Positions 26,762-35,815 of a stretch of 64,000 nucleotides of DNA are shown one piece after another (the stretch's first letter is position 1; the number at the start of each line of letters is the position of its first letter). Location of the stretch: NCBI GenBank assembly GCA_963737225.1, contig CAVTSA010000010.1, positions 248,001 through 312,000 on the forward strand. The letters are read 5' to 3'. Below the pieces are notes generated by a model. That model was not told the DNA's origin. It saw only the letters and a program-made list of their open reading frames with translations, and searched no databases. Made by a program: the position numbers and the translations under genes. The stretch comes from CAVTSA01 sp963737225. GTDB taxonomy: Bacteria; Chloroflexota; Dormibacteria; Dormibacterales; Dormibacteraceae.

Positions 26762-27090
26762 TGTGCTGGCGTGGTTTGGCTTCTCGGGGGCCTGGCGAGC
26801 TAGCGTGCGAGGCATGTTGCACTGGTACAGGTTCGTGGGTCAGGTGTGCTGGAGCAATGAGCAAGCTGGACCACCTGGCACGCCTGCACGCCAGGTTCGC
26901 CGTCCGCGGGCCGAAGTCGTCGACTTTGCGGAGCATGGCACAAGGTCGAAGGTCACCAGCATCGAAACGTCTGACTCTCGGGTAAGGCCGCCACGCTTAT
27001 GATGGTCGCGGTGAGCACCCCTCCAGCCGGCACTCAGGCTCAGTCCGCAGCGGATTCCGGGCACTGCGAGGGGGCGAGGACGGGGTCCAG
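26762..27090. other. Intergenic, no confident gene
   Basis: A 42-codon frame at 26857 (MSKLDHLARLHARFAVRGPK) is the only remotely protein-like stretch and has no family or clear ribosome-binding site. Promoter elements for the downstream oxidoreductase gene presumably lie here. Confidence 0.35.
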
Positions 27091-28284
27091 ATGACCGTTG
27101 GAAGGCGCCTGCGACTAGGAGTGGTTGGCGCAGGTGTGATCTCAAGCAGCCCCGAATTCGGGTGGTTGGCGGGGATCCAATCTCTCCGCGACCGCGTGGA
27201 TGTGGTGGCGATCGCGGATCCCCTGTTGGACCGGGCACGCCGAGCCGCTGACACATTCCTTATCCCGCACGTCTTCGCCAGTGTCGACGACATGCTTGAC
27301 AGAGTCGAAGTTGACGGCATCGTCAACATCACGCCCATCCCTCTACACGGCGAGATATGTCGCAAGGTGCTCGAGGCCGGCAAGCATCTCGTCACCGAGA
27401 AGCCCTTCGCGACATCCATGGAGGATGCCGACGCGATCGTTGAGCTAGCTTCGACGAAGGGCCTGATAGTGGTTTGTTGCCCGACGACTGGAATCGACCC
27501 GTTCACACTGGAGGCTCGGCGCCTCATCCGCGAGGGGTGTATCGGTCGGATTGCCTTCGCCCGCGTCAGGGCCTCGAATGCAGGACCGGCCGCCGGCGGA
27601 AGGGGGAGTGATCCCACCTGGTTCTATCAGCGTGGGGCGGGTCCTCTGTTCGACATGGGTGTGTATGGGCTCCACACGATCACGATGATCCTGGGGCCGG
27701 CGAAGAGGGTGGTCGCGCTCTCGGGGATCACCGAGCCCACGCGTGTCGTGCAGGGCGGCCCGTACAAGGGCGATGTCATCGAGGTTACGGCCGACGACAA
27801 CACTTTGCTCATGCTCGATTTCGGCGGCTCTACCTATGCTGTGGTGGACGCCACCTTCAACGTGAGCGCCGCGCGAGGGCCGCAGGTCGAGATATTCGGC
27901 CGCGAGGGGACCATCAATCTGGAGCTTGGAGCCGCCCAGAACACTGAGGCTGGGCCGCTGGAGATCTTTCGCGTCGATGCCGTGCCCGGTCTCAGTGGTT
28001 GGATCCGCCCAAACCTCGGAGAGATCACCCGGGTCGCGGAGAGCAGGCGGCGGAGCGGCAGGGCGTATCCGGTAGCCCACCTTCTGGACTGCCTCGATGA
28101 AATTCAAGTGCCTCCACTCACCGTCGAGCACGCACGGCACGTTCTCGAGATCATGCTGAAGGCCCAGGAATCGGCGCGCGAAGGGCGCGCGCTCGACCTC
28201 ACGACCACCTTCTCTACAGAGGACTCCGGCACCCGCTTCGATCGAGCCCGGCCAGTGGCGAGGCAGGGTGGCCGAGCGTCGTAG
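27091..28284 (+). CDS. Gfo/Idh/MocA family oxidoreductase (copy 1)
   Basis: A 397-residue NAD(P)-dependent sugar or polyol dehydrogenase-like protein. The Rossmann motif is RLRLGVVGAGVISSS at the N-terminus. The EKP signature (LVTEKPFATSMEDA, catalytic Lys) lies near residue 103, and GPLFDMGVYGLHTITMILGP is the conserved C-terminal-domain helix with the catalytic Asp. It is a close paralogue of the protein encoded at 28610, sharing GPLFDMGVYG, EVTADDNTLLMLDFGG, EIFGREGTIN and FRVDAV. The substrate is unknown; the neighbourhood (sugar ABC transporter, hydroxyacid dehydrogenase) suggests carbohydrate catabolism. Confidence 0.9.
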   Translation: MTVGRRLRLGVVGAGVISSSPEFGWLAGIQSLRDRVDVVAIADPLLDRARRAADTFLIPHVFASVDDMLDRVEVDGIVNITPIPLHGEICRKVLEAGKHLVTEKPFATSMEDADAIVELASTKGLIVVCCPTTGIDPFTLEARRLIREGCIGRIAFARVRASNAGPAAGGRGSDPTWFYQRGAGPLFDMGVYGLHTITMILGPAKRVVALSGITEPTRVVQGGPYKGDVIEVTADDNTLLMLDFGGSTYAVVDATFNVSAARGPQVEIFGREGTINLELGAAQNTEAGPLEIFRVDAVPGLSGWIRPNLGEITRVAESRRRSGRAYPVAHLLDCLDEIQVPPLTVEHARHVLEIMLKAQESAREGRALDLTTTFSTEDSGTRFDRARPVARQGGRAS

Positions 28285-28396
28285 CTGGGGCGATATTTGC
28301 TGAGCGAGCAGACGGCGCGCGGTGGGCGCGGTGCGGAGATTGGGTGGCTCTTGTTTGAGGATTCTGTAACGGGTGTGGCTGGGGTAGCTTCTCTGG

Positions 28397-28597
28397 ATGG
28401 GAGAGGGACTTATCCTCAAGGTCGGTCTGACTGAGGCGGTGCACGCCGAGGGCGGCGGTCATCTGGTGTCGGTCTGGCGTTGGCACGAGCAAGCCCCGAT
28501 GCCCGTCAATGACGCCGCGCACCGCCTCAACTACCGAGCGTCCTGCGAGGCCTTGAAGAAGCGCGCGGCGGCCCAACCGGCACCGCCACAGGAATAG
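28397..28597 (+). CDS. Small hypothetical protein between the paralogous oxidoreductases
   Basis: A 66-residue frame starting MGEGLILKVGLTEAVHAEGG and ending 12 bp before the next oxidoreductase ATG. It reads as a possible small soluble protein (VSVWRWHEQAPMPVNDAAHR), but no family is recognised and the ribosome-binding site is unclear. Its tight spacing to the downstream gene is the main argument for reality. Confidence 0.35.
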   Translation: MGEGLILKVGLTEAVHAEGGGHLVSVWRWHEQAPMPVNDAAHRLNYRASCEALKKRAAAQPAPPQE

Positions 28598-28609
28598 AGG
28601 GAGTAAAGC

Positions 28610-29764
28610 ATGAGGGACCGGCCATTGAAGATCGGCGTGCTCGGTGCCGGCGTCATCGCCACCGCAGATCATGGGGTGCTGTCGCACCTGGGCCCGATTG
28701 GAGATGAGGTCGAGGTGGTTGCGATCGCCGACACACTTTTCGATCGGGCCGAGCGAGCGGCACGCGAGTTCGGCATCCCAAGAGCGTTCGGGCGCCTTGA
28801 GGACATGCTCGACGGCGCCGATCTGGACGCGGTGTTGAACCTGACCGCAATCCCCGCTCACGGCTCGACCAACCGCGCGATCCTTGCGGCGGGAAAGCAC
28901 CTGGCCACGGAGAAGCCGCTCGCCACCACGATGGAGGACGCGGACGCCATCCTGGAGATCGCCTCTCGCCAAGGTCTGGCGGTGGTGGTATCGCCGCCGA
29001 ACATGCTGTATCCGACCCGCAGCGAGGCGCGCCGCCTCGTCGCCGCGGGCATCGTCGGCAAGGTCGCGTTCGCCCGGGTCCGGGCGTCACACGGCGGACC
29101 CGCGAGCGGAGCCTGGCCGACCGATCCGACCTGGTTCTACCAAAAGGGTTCGGGCCCGCTCTTCGACATGGGTGTGTACGGGATCCACGAGATAACCGGA
29201 ATTCTGGGGCCGGCGCGCCGCGTCGTCGCGTTCTCCGGCATCACCGAACCCGTCCGAACCGTGCACGGAGGCCCCTACCGGGGGAAGCGGATCGAGGTCA
29301 CTGCCGACGACAACACGCTGCTCATGCTTGATTTCGGAGGCGCCACGTTCGCGGTCGTCGACGGCACGTTCAACGTCAACGCGGCGAGGAGCCCGAAGAT
29401 CGAGATCTTCGGGCGCGAGGGCACGATCAACATCGGGGACATTCGTGAGGAGTCGGCGCCGCTTGAGGTCTTCCGGGTCGATGCCGTGTCCGGGCTGTCT
29501 GGATGGGTCGCGCCCACGCTGCGTGAGCACGCGGCGACCGAACGTCGGCTCGGCGCGCTCAGGCGGGCGGTTCTCGTCGACCATCTGATCGACAGCATCG
29601 ACGGTGCCCCTGTCGTCCTCAGTGGGGACCACGCCCGACACGCCCTGGAAATCATGCTCAAGGCGGATGAGTCCGCCCTGACTGGTCGGGCGCTGGACCT
29701 GGTGACCACGTTTGACTTTCCTGATGTGGTGCCCGAAGACGGCGGGGTCCTCGCCAAACGATGA
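28610..29764 (+). CDS. Gfo/Idh/MocA family oxidoreductase (copy 2)
   Basis: A 384-residue dehydrogenase-like protein. PLKIGVLGAGVIATADHGVL is the nucleotide-binding turn, ATEKPLATTMEDADAI carries the EKP catalytic lysine, and SGPLFDMGVYGIHEITGILG the catalytic-domain helix. It aligns along its whole length with copy 1 about 1.5 kb upstream, indicating an old tandem duplication. The ATG follows GGGAGTAAAGC. Likely NAD(P)-dependent oxidation or reduction of a sugar-like substrate. Confidence 0.92.
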   Translation: MRDRPLKIGVLGAGVIATADHGVLSHLGPIGDEVEVVAIADTLFDRAERAAREFGIPRAFGRLEDMLDGADLDAVLNLTAIPAHGSTNRAILAAGKHLATEKPLATTMEDADAILEIASRQGLAVVVSPPNMLYPTRSEARRLVAAGIVGKVAFARVRASHGGPASGAWPTDPTWFYQKGSGPLFDMGVYGIHEITGILGPARRVVAFSGITEPVRTVHGGPYRGKRIEVTADDNTLLMLDFGGATFAVVDGTFNVNAARSPKIEIFGREGTINIGDIREESAPLEVFRVDAVSGLSGWVAPTLREHAATERRLGALRRAVLVDHLIDSIDGAPVVLSGDHARHALEIMLKADESALTGRALDLVTTFDFPDVVPEDGGVLAKR

Positions 29765-30077
29765 CGCGCGTGCGCCGCACCGGCGTTCGCCGGCTCTGAG
29801 GTCGAGCTCTGGTTCGTGTGGACGCGATCGAGCCCGATCTGAGGCAAGTCGGCGCACAAGATCGGCGAGTACCTCCGCCGGCAGGCGGCTTTCAGGCCGT
29901 TAGGCGCAGCTGCCGGTTCTGGGGGATCCGGCTCACGGGCATCGGCACGGGCGCAACAGATGGCGGCGACGTGATCCCCACCGGTGCCTCCGGCGTCGTC
30001 TTGGGCCGAGTGATCTCGTTCCGCCTCCTTCAGCCCGGCGTCCCGACGGCGCTATTGAGGACGGCGGAGGCGAAACC
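29765..30077. other. Intergenic, no supported gene
   Basis: It holds a short perfect hairpin, CCGGCG-TT-CGCCGG (29780-29793), 16 bp after the upstream stop, which could act as a weak terminator between two convergent genes. Otherwise no coding signal was seen. Confidence 0.4.
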
Positions 30078-31122
30078 TCACCCCAACGCCGGCAAGGGCA
30101 GCGGAAGCAGGACCGGCCGGCCGCTGCGAGCCGAGCGCAACGCCGCGTCGAGGACCTCGGCCACGTCGCGGTGGTGGTCGATGCGGCTCCAGGGCACAGG
30201 CGTCCGGCCTTCATCCAAGCAGCGGAGAAGGTGGGCGCAGAGGCTGGGCTCTGGTGTTGCCTGCGGCAACTCACTGGGCTCGAGCGATCGCCCCCTGGGG
30301 CTGGCCTCCTCAAAGAGCTGAGCACCGTCGGCACCGAGCGCAATCGTGCCCCGCTCGCCGGCCAGGTGGACCAAGGCCGGAGTTGAGCCATAGGCTGACC
30401 AGGTGGCCGCGACCTCAGCCACGCCTCGCGGGTAGGAGAGGAGCAGCCGGGCGTTGTCATCCCCGACGAGATCGTCGCGGACCCAGCGCCCAGCCACTGC
30501 GAACACCGATACCGGCTGGCCGAGTACCTCACAGGCGACGTCCACGCCGTAGCAGCAGTAGTCCACCAGGGCGCCCGCACCGTTCTCGGCCGGGTCGTAG
30601 AGCCAGCGGAAGAAGAGATTGGCGTCGGCCGCCCGGGGTTTGGGTCCACCGGCCCGGTAGCGCACGTCGTAGATACGGCCGAGGGCTCCGCGGCCGGCGT
30701 GTGTCAGAACGCTCTGCAACAAGCCACCCGGCCAGCGCGAGGGATAGGTGGTAAGCACGTGTACGCCGTAGGTATTGGCGGCAGCGAGCATGCGGTCGGC
30801 GTCTGACAACGAGGGGCTGAGTGGCTTCTCCACGATGCAGTGGACGCCGCGCTCCGCCGCTGCTCACCACCGCCTCCGCGTGGCGCATGGTTTGAGTGCA
30901 GACACTGATCACCTCCAGCCGCTCGCTGTCCAGCATCTCGGCGATGGTGTCGTAGCGATGAATCCCCTCCAAATGGAAGCGGCGCAGGTAACCGTCGCGC
31001 TCCTCGCGGTTGGGGTCGGCGACGGCGACGACCTCGGCATCCTCGGTCTCGGCCCACTCGCGCAAGTGGGCGGCGACGTGGCCGTGGACGACCCCCGCAA
31101 TCCCGACTCTGTGCTGCGCCAT
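30078..31122 (-). CDS. Gfo/Idh/MocA family oxidoreductase (third, divergent), frameshifted
   Basis: About 348 residues in two frames. The N-terminal frame from ATG 31122 has HRVGIAGVVHGHVAAHLREW, VVAVADPNREERDGY and LEVISVCTQTMRHAEAVV. After one base is removed near 30860 the second frame supplies AAAERGVHCIVEKPLSPSLS (EKP motif), ALVDYCCYGVDVACEVLGQP and AGERGTIALGADGAQLF. It belongs to the same superfamily as the two copies at 27-29.8 kb but is clearly a different subfamily, on the opposite strand. The lesion falls at the expected junction between the N-terminal strand and the EKP loop. Confidence 0.8.
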
Positions 31123-31840
31123 CGTCTCCCTCCGCCGTAACCGGCTGCCGACTCACTTGAATATAAGTAGCCTGCCGGCCCAGCCGGGTCGGCACAGCGG
31201 TGCTCGCATCGGTATCCAGAACGGACGGAGTCAGGAACGCTAAGCGGTCCTATCCCGAGCGGGTGAGACACGGAGACCACCTCACCCAGCCCCGTAGGGA
31301 GGTGGCGGCGCTCACCTTGGGGCACTCCTGTCGTATCTGTGGGCGAGCACTTGTTCGACGCCGAGTTCAACACCGCGTTCACGGGTCCTCCGGTGGAAGA
31401 TGTTGCCTCTGGCCGAGACAACCATCGGGAACCCGAATCGGCGCGGGTTCCCGAACCCTCCGCGCCGCCAGCAAGACGGCGCTCCCGGACCCGTCGACTG
31501 AGCTCGGGGTGCACCACGAGCTGCACGAGTTCAACCGGCCAGCCGGCTGAGATCGGATTCCTTCGAGTTCGACCCACACTTCGAGCAGGAGACCCCACCT
31601 TGGGCCAGGCGCGGAACCTGCAGCACGTGTGGCGAGGTTCGCGCTGCCCAGCTGAATGCGCAACGACGTTGCTGCAGCCTGATCGCGACGGCGGCGCCGG
31701 CCTGCCACACAACTTCGACCGTGTCTCATCGTCCTGGGGTTACTGCAAGCTAACTCCGTGCCGCGTCCGGAAGGGATCCTCCTGCGGACGCCCCCGCTGA
31801 GGGAGGGTCGCGTTCTCGCGAGGCGTCCGACAATTGCGCT
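31123..31840. other. Non-coding or unrecognised, about 720 bp
   Basis: Several frames are open on both strands but none shows domain-like composition or a family motif. A minus-strand frame at 31540-31600 (GLLLEVWVELEGI) is the only hydrophobic or amphipathic patch. This stretch could hold a fully eroded gene. Confidence 0.4.
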
Positions 31841-32757
31841 GTGGGCGCTCAGCAATTAGGTTTGCGGCCCGCGGCAGCAGACCTCATCGCTCGGCTTCAC
31901 GGTGATGCGGGAACTCACTGGCTGCAAAGAGCTGCCAGGGCTCGTCTTGCACGCCGAGCGCCGCTGGGGCCTGCGTACAGGTGGCGCCTACTCCGGCTGC
32001 ACCGATGCCTTCGCCGCTCCCGCCCGGGCCCCGATGGAGGCCCGGGTCATCGAAGGGTACCGATTCCTGAGGAAGCGCTGCGGAGGCGGCCGCTCTCGAG
32101 CACTGGCGCGGGCAGCTGGCGCCCCGTCTACTTGAGTTCGATGGCGACAGGGGCATCCTGCTCCTCGAGGCCGTGCAGCCGGGTCAGGCGGCCGAATCCG
32201 GATCCGCACGCGACCAGTGGGCGAGGATCGCGGGAGGCGTCGCTCAAGGGCTTTGGGCGAAATCACCGACGGTCGGCACAGAGTTCCCGACCGTGACGAC
32301 CGTGCTCGACGACCTGACAACTGAGATCGAGGCATGGAGTGGCGAGGTAGGCGCAGATCTGAGCCTCGCCGAGTTCGCCGTTCAGTTGAGCCGCCGGCTG
32401 GCAGCACGCGAGCGGACGGCAACCCCGCTCCTCGTGCATGGCGATCTCCATCCAGGAAATCTCCTTTGGGCCTCGAACAGAGGCTGGGTCGCAATCGACC
32501 CGCAGCCCGTCGTCGGCGACGCTGCCTACGACGCCGGCGCCGTTCTCCGCTCGGTCATGCCGTCTGCACCGTCCACGAGCGAGGCGTTGCGCGCCGTGCG
32601 CTCGGTAGCCCGCGCGATGGAACTCGACGAGGAGCGCGTTCTGGCTTGGGGACTACTGCGCCACCTGACGGCAGCGGCACGGTGGGCGAGATACGGGTTG
32701 GCGGACACGCCTCCCGATCTAAGTGCCGCCCGAGCGTTGAAATCTGCCGCGACCTGA
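31841..32757 (+). pseudogene. Streptomycin-6-kinase-like aminoglycoside phosphotransferase, broken
   Basis: Homologous segments appear in changing frames: ADLIARLHGDAGTHWLQ, then ELPGLVLHAERRWGLRTGGA, then RVPIPEEALRR, then LEHWRGQLAPRLLEFDGDRG followed by ILLLEAVQPGQ. From about 32173 one long frame carries the catalytic LLVHGDLHPGNLLW (Brenner HxD...N) and AIDPQPVVGDAAYDAG (metal-binding Asp). This is the APH(6)/hydroxyurea-resistance kinase family, which phosphorylates aminoglycosides or related cytosolic substrates. At least three frame changes in the N-terminal lobe make it a pseudogene as written; the C-terminal lobe is intact. Confidence 0.72.
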
Positions 32758-32921
32758 TGACGCGCGCGCCAGCCGTAAGCCGATCCTCTAATGACACATC
32801 CGTTGCTCGGGGCCTTGTACCCAGGGAAGCAGCATGAGCATCCCTCGGTACGTTCCGCTGGCCGAGACCAGGCGTGGCGCGTGCGGACTTGGTGGCATCT
32901 GAGGTGAGGCATGACTCCATG

Positions 32922-34253
32922 ATCGATTGAAGGTCGGGCCGAGGCGGCCATCGCTGGTGGCGAGACCCAGAGTCTCGTCGTCGTCACATGGGACGGGGAC
33001 GATCTGCGCATCGGGCTGTACGGCACGACGAGCCCGGGACGGCCGCCGCCGACCGCGCGCTCCGTCTACCAGCTGGGGTCTGTCACGAAACCCTATACGG
33101 CGATGGCGATCCTGCGTCTTGTGGTCGAGGGCAGCCTCACCCCTGATGCTCCTGTCGCAAGGTGGCTCCCCGATCTGCGCCGATGCGCGGGGGACCTTGG
33201 ATCGACCCTGCTGGTGCGCCACCTCATCAGTCACTGCAGCGGCCTGGTCGGGGACTGGGTTCTGGACCGGGACCCCGGCATTGGCGACGGTCCCGACAGC
33301 CTGATCGAACAGATCCGCCGGATCCCGGAGGCTCCGGTTTTCGCTGCGCCGGGTGAGCGCTACTCCTACAGCAACGTCGGAGTCATCATCGCCGGACGGC
33401 TGCTCGAGGTTGTCACTCGACGGAGCTACGAGGTCGCGATGCACCAGCTCGTCCTGGATCCGCTGGAGCTGAGGTCGACTGGCTTCCCTGACGATCCCGG
33501 CATCCTTGAGGGGACCGTCCCCGTCCATGTCCGGGTCGATGGGACCATACGACTGGGTGAGCTGCAACCGGAGGACAACACCTGCCCCCGGATTCACCGT
33601 CCATCGGGTGGCCTGTCCACGAGCGGGGAGGACTTCGCGAGGTGGCTGCGGTGCCATCTGACGGCGGGTCGCAGCACGCGCCCAGCCCGAGCTGTGGAGC
33701 AAGGTGGTTGCGCTGATGCGGGAACCGCAACCGCTGAGATTCGGTCCGAAAGCGAGCGCCGTCGGGCTGGGCTGGTCAATGGTGAGTGCCGACCCCCTCG
33801 TGGTGCGGCACGGTGGCGGCATGCTCGGCTTCGTCGCCAGCTGCGCGATCGCCGCTGCGCAGGGTGCTGGGGTGGGGGTCCTATCCAACGTGGAGGGGTC
33901 GGCCGTTCCCGTCGTTGACATCGAGCGCCTTTGGATCGAGCGGGTGGCTCCCCGACATCTACTCGCCGCCGGCGAGGCGCGGCGCCGCTCCGGAACCGGG
34001 CGCGTACGAGGGGACCTTCCTGGTGCGGCCCGAACGCATCTTCTCCATCACTCGGCGCAGCGGAAGGCTGTGAATGAGCACCGGGCATCAGGCGCCTGTC
34101 GGCACGGGGTCGGAGCTTCAGCTGGTGGAGAGGGAGTGGGGCGTCCTTCTGGGTGATTCGCCTTGGCCCACCGTCGTTCCCTTCGAGCTGGGCCCTGACG
34201 GAAGGGCCGAGTGGGTGACGATTGGTGGTAGAGCGGCGAGAAGGATCGCCTGA
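32922..34253 (+). pseudogene. Serine hydrolase / class C beta-lactamase-like gene, broken
   Basis: A beta-lactamase-fold serine hydrolase of about 440 residues spread over several frames. The first long frame has VYQLGSVTKPYTAMAILRLV (SxxK nucleophile motif SVTK), LLVRHLISHCSGL and PGERYSYSNVGVIIAGRLLE (YxN motif YSN). Frame changes follow near 33690 (into ELWSKVVALMREPQPLRFG), near 33947 (into LPDIYSPPARRG and GAYEGTFLVRPERIFSI) and near 34073. The last restores MSTGHQAPVGTGSELQLVER, ending at 34253. No start codon fits the N-terminal frame. Each break is one base, but there are at least three. Confidence 0.72.
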
Positions 34254-34266
34254 GCGCTTCGGGTTT

Positions 34267-34480
34267 GTGACAACCAACTGGGACGGACTACCCATCACTC
34301 CTGATCCTCCCCACGGGGCGGCAATCGCCGTTTGGCGTGGGGCCGACACCGGCGTTGAGTGGCTCCTCCTTCATCAGGACCCGCACGGGAACCAGCGATG
34401 TCTGCGTCTCGGACCTCGTCGTCCCCAGCGTGGCCTGGCGAGTCCCTCGCGGCGCCACGCCGAGGACATCGTGCGGACGG
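34267..34480 (+). pseudogene. NUDIX hydrolase remnant
   Basis: From a GTG, VTTNWDGLPITPDPPHGAAI and AVWRGADTGVEWLLLHQDPH match the N-terminal strands of actinobacterial NUDIX proteins. A second frame then supplies SSSPAWPGESLAAPRR, reminiscent of the start of the NUDIX box (PGE), but the REL.EE helix and the rest are absent. The gene is frameshifted and truncated. It begins 14 bp after the broken serine hydrolase. Confidence 0.45.
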
Positions 34481-34534
34481 TAGGCAGGCCGATTTTCGGC
34501 AGATCCCGGGAGCAGGCGCTACGCTGATGGCGCA

Positions 34535-35593
34535 ATGGCTTCCGTGACCTACGACCACGTCAGCAAGAGATACTCGAACGAGTCGATGGCCGTCAGGGAC
34601 CTCAATCTCGACATCAAAGACACCGAGTTCATGGTGCTGGTCGGTCCGTCCGGGTGCGGCAAATCGACCGCTCTGCGGATGCTGGCCGGACTGGAAGAGA
34701 TCACCGGCGGTGACATCCGGATCGGCGAGCGCGTCGTCAACGACGTGCCGGCGCGAGAGCGTGACATCGCGATGGTGTTCCAGTCCTACGCGCTCTACCC
34801 GCACATGTCGGTCTACGACAACATGGCGTTCGGGCTCAAGATGCGGGGCACCCCGAAGGCGCAGATCCAGGCCAAGGTCGCCCAGGCGGCGCAGACCCTG
34901 GGGCTCGAGGAGTTCCTCCAGCGGAAGCCGCGTCAGCTCTCCGGCGGCCAGCGCCAGCGCGTCGCCCTGGGCCGTGCCATCGTGCGCAACCCGCAGGTCT
35001 TCCTGCTCGACGAGCCATTGTCGAACCTGGACGCCCAGCTTCGGGTCGAGACCCGCGTCAACCTGCAGAAGCTGCACAAGGAACTCGGGACCACGTTCAT
35101 CTACGTCACCCACGACCAGGTCGAGGCGATGACGATGGGCGACCGGATCTGCGTGCTGCGCCTCGGGGTGCTGCAGCAGGTGGCGCCTCCGCGCGAGATC
35201 TACGATCACCCGGCCAACATGTACGTGGCGGGCTTCATCGGGAGCCCGAAGATGAACTTCCTCAACGCGAAGGTCGCGGGTGACGAGGCGACCACCTCGG
35301 GTTTCTCGATCCGGCTGCCGCAGGCGCCGAACATCACCGAAGGTGTGCTCGGCATCCGCCCCGAGGACCTGAGCGATCACCTGGTGGAGGGTCGCCCCCA
35401 GGTGCAGCTTCGAGTCGACGTGGTGGAGGTCCTGGGCTCCGACCAGTACCTCTACGGCAAGCTCGGGGACGACGACGTGATCGCCCGTGTCGATCCGCAG
35501 CACACGATCGCCCACGGGGATCTGGTCACGCTGGCCATCGACCAGGCCCGGATGCACCTGTTCGACGCCAAGACCGAGGCGGTTGTCTTCTAG
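34535..35593 (+). CDS. Sugar ABC transporter ATP-binding protein (MsmX/UgpC type)
   Basis: A 352-residue ATPase of carbohydrate importers. Walker A is GPSGCGKSTALRML near residue 37, the Q-loop VFQSYALYPHMSVYDNMAFG, the signature LSGGQRQRVALGRAIVRNPQ, Walker B VFLLDEPLSNLDAQLR and the switch VTHDQ. A C-terminal regulatory OB/TOBE domain (FIGSPKMNFLNAKV, GIRPEDL) fills the last 110 residues. It energises import with the MalF/MalG-like permeases encoded at 38.6-40.4 kb. The genes are separated by the divergent lacI-type gene, so the ATPase has its own promoter and may serve more than one importer. Confidence 0.95.
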   Translation: MASVTYDHVSKRYSNESMAVRDLNLDIKDTEFMVLVGPSGCGKSTALRMLAGLEEITGGDIRIGERVVNDVPARERDIAMVFQSYALYPHMSVYDNMAFGLKMRGTPKAQIQAKVAQAAQTLGLEEFLQRKPRQLSGGQRQRVALGRAIVRNPQVFLLDEPLSNLDAQLRVETRVNLQKLHKELGTTFIYVTHDQVEAMTMGDRICVLRLGVLQQVAPPREIYDHPANMYVAGFIGSPKMNFLNAKVAGDEATTSGFSIRLPQAPNITEGVLGIRPEDLSDHLVEGRPQVQLRVDVVEVLGSDQYLYGKLGDDDVIARVDPQHTIAHGDLVTLAIDQARMHLFDAKTEAVVF

Positions 35594-35815
35594 AGACGAT
35601 GTCGAGGGGCATCCGATGGCAGCGGTCCTGACGAGGTCCCCACTAGCCGACCAACTGTTCTGACTGGCGGCGTCCCCAGGAAGGCCAGTTGAATCAAGCA
35701 GAGTTCCCACTGCTGAGCCGACAGATCGGGCTGAACAACTGCGGGCCGCGGATCAAGCTGGTCGATCTTGCCAGAAGGACTGGTTACACGGCGGCGGAGC
35801 GGAAGGTCGGGGACT

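Noticed and set aside
29780..29793. Intrinsic terminator after the second Gfo/Idh/MocA gene
   Set aside because: The stem is only 6 bp with a 2-nt loop and no T-run; noted within the intergenic entry but not called as a terminator.
34295..35710. Long minus-strand frame antisense to the ABC transporter ATPase
   Set aside because: The plus strand encodes all canonical ABC motifs; the antisense product is Asp/Arg/His-rich and featureless.
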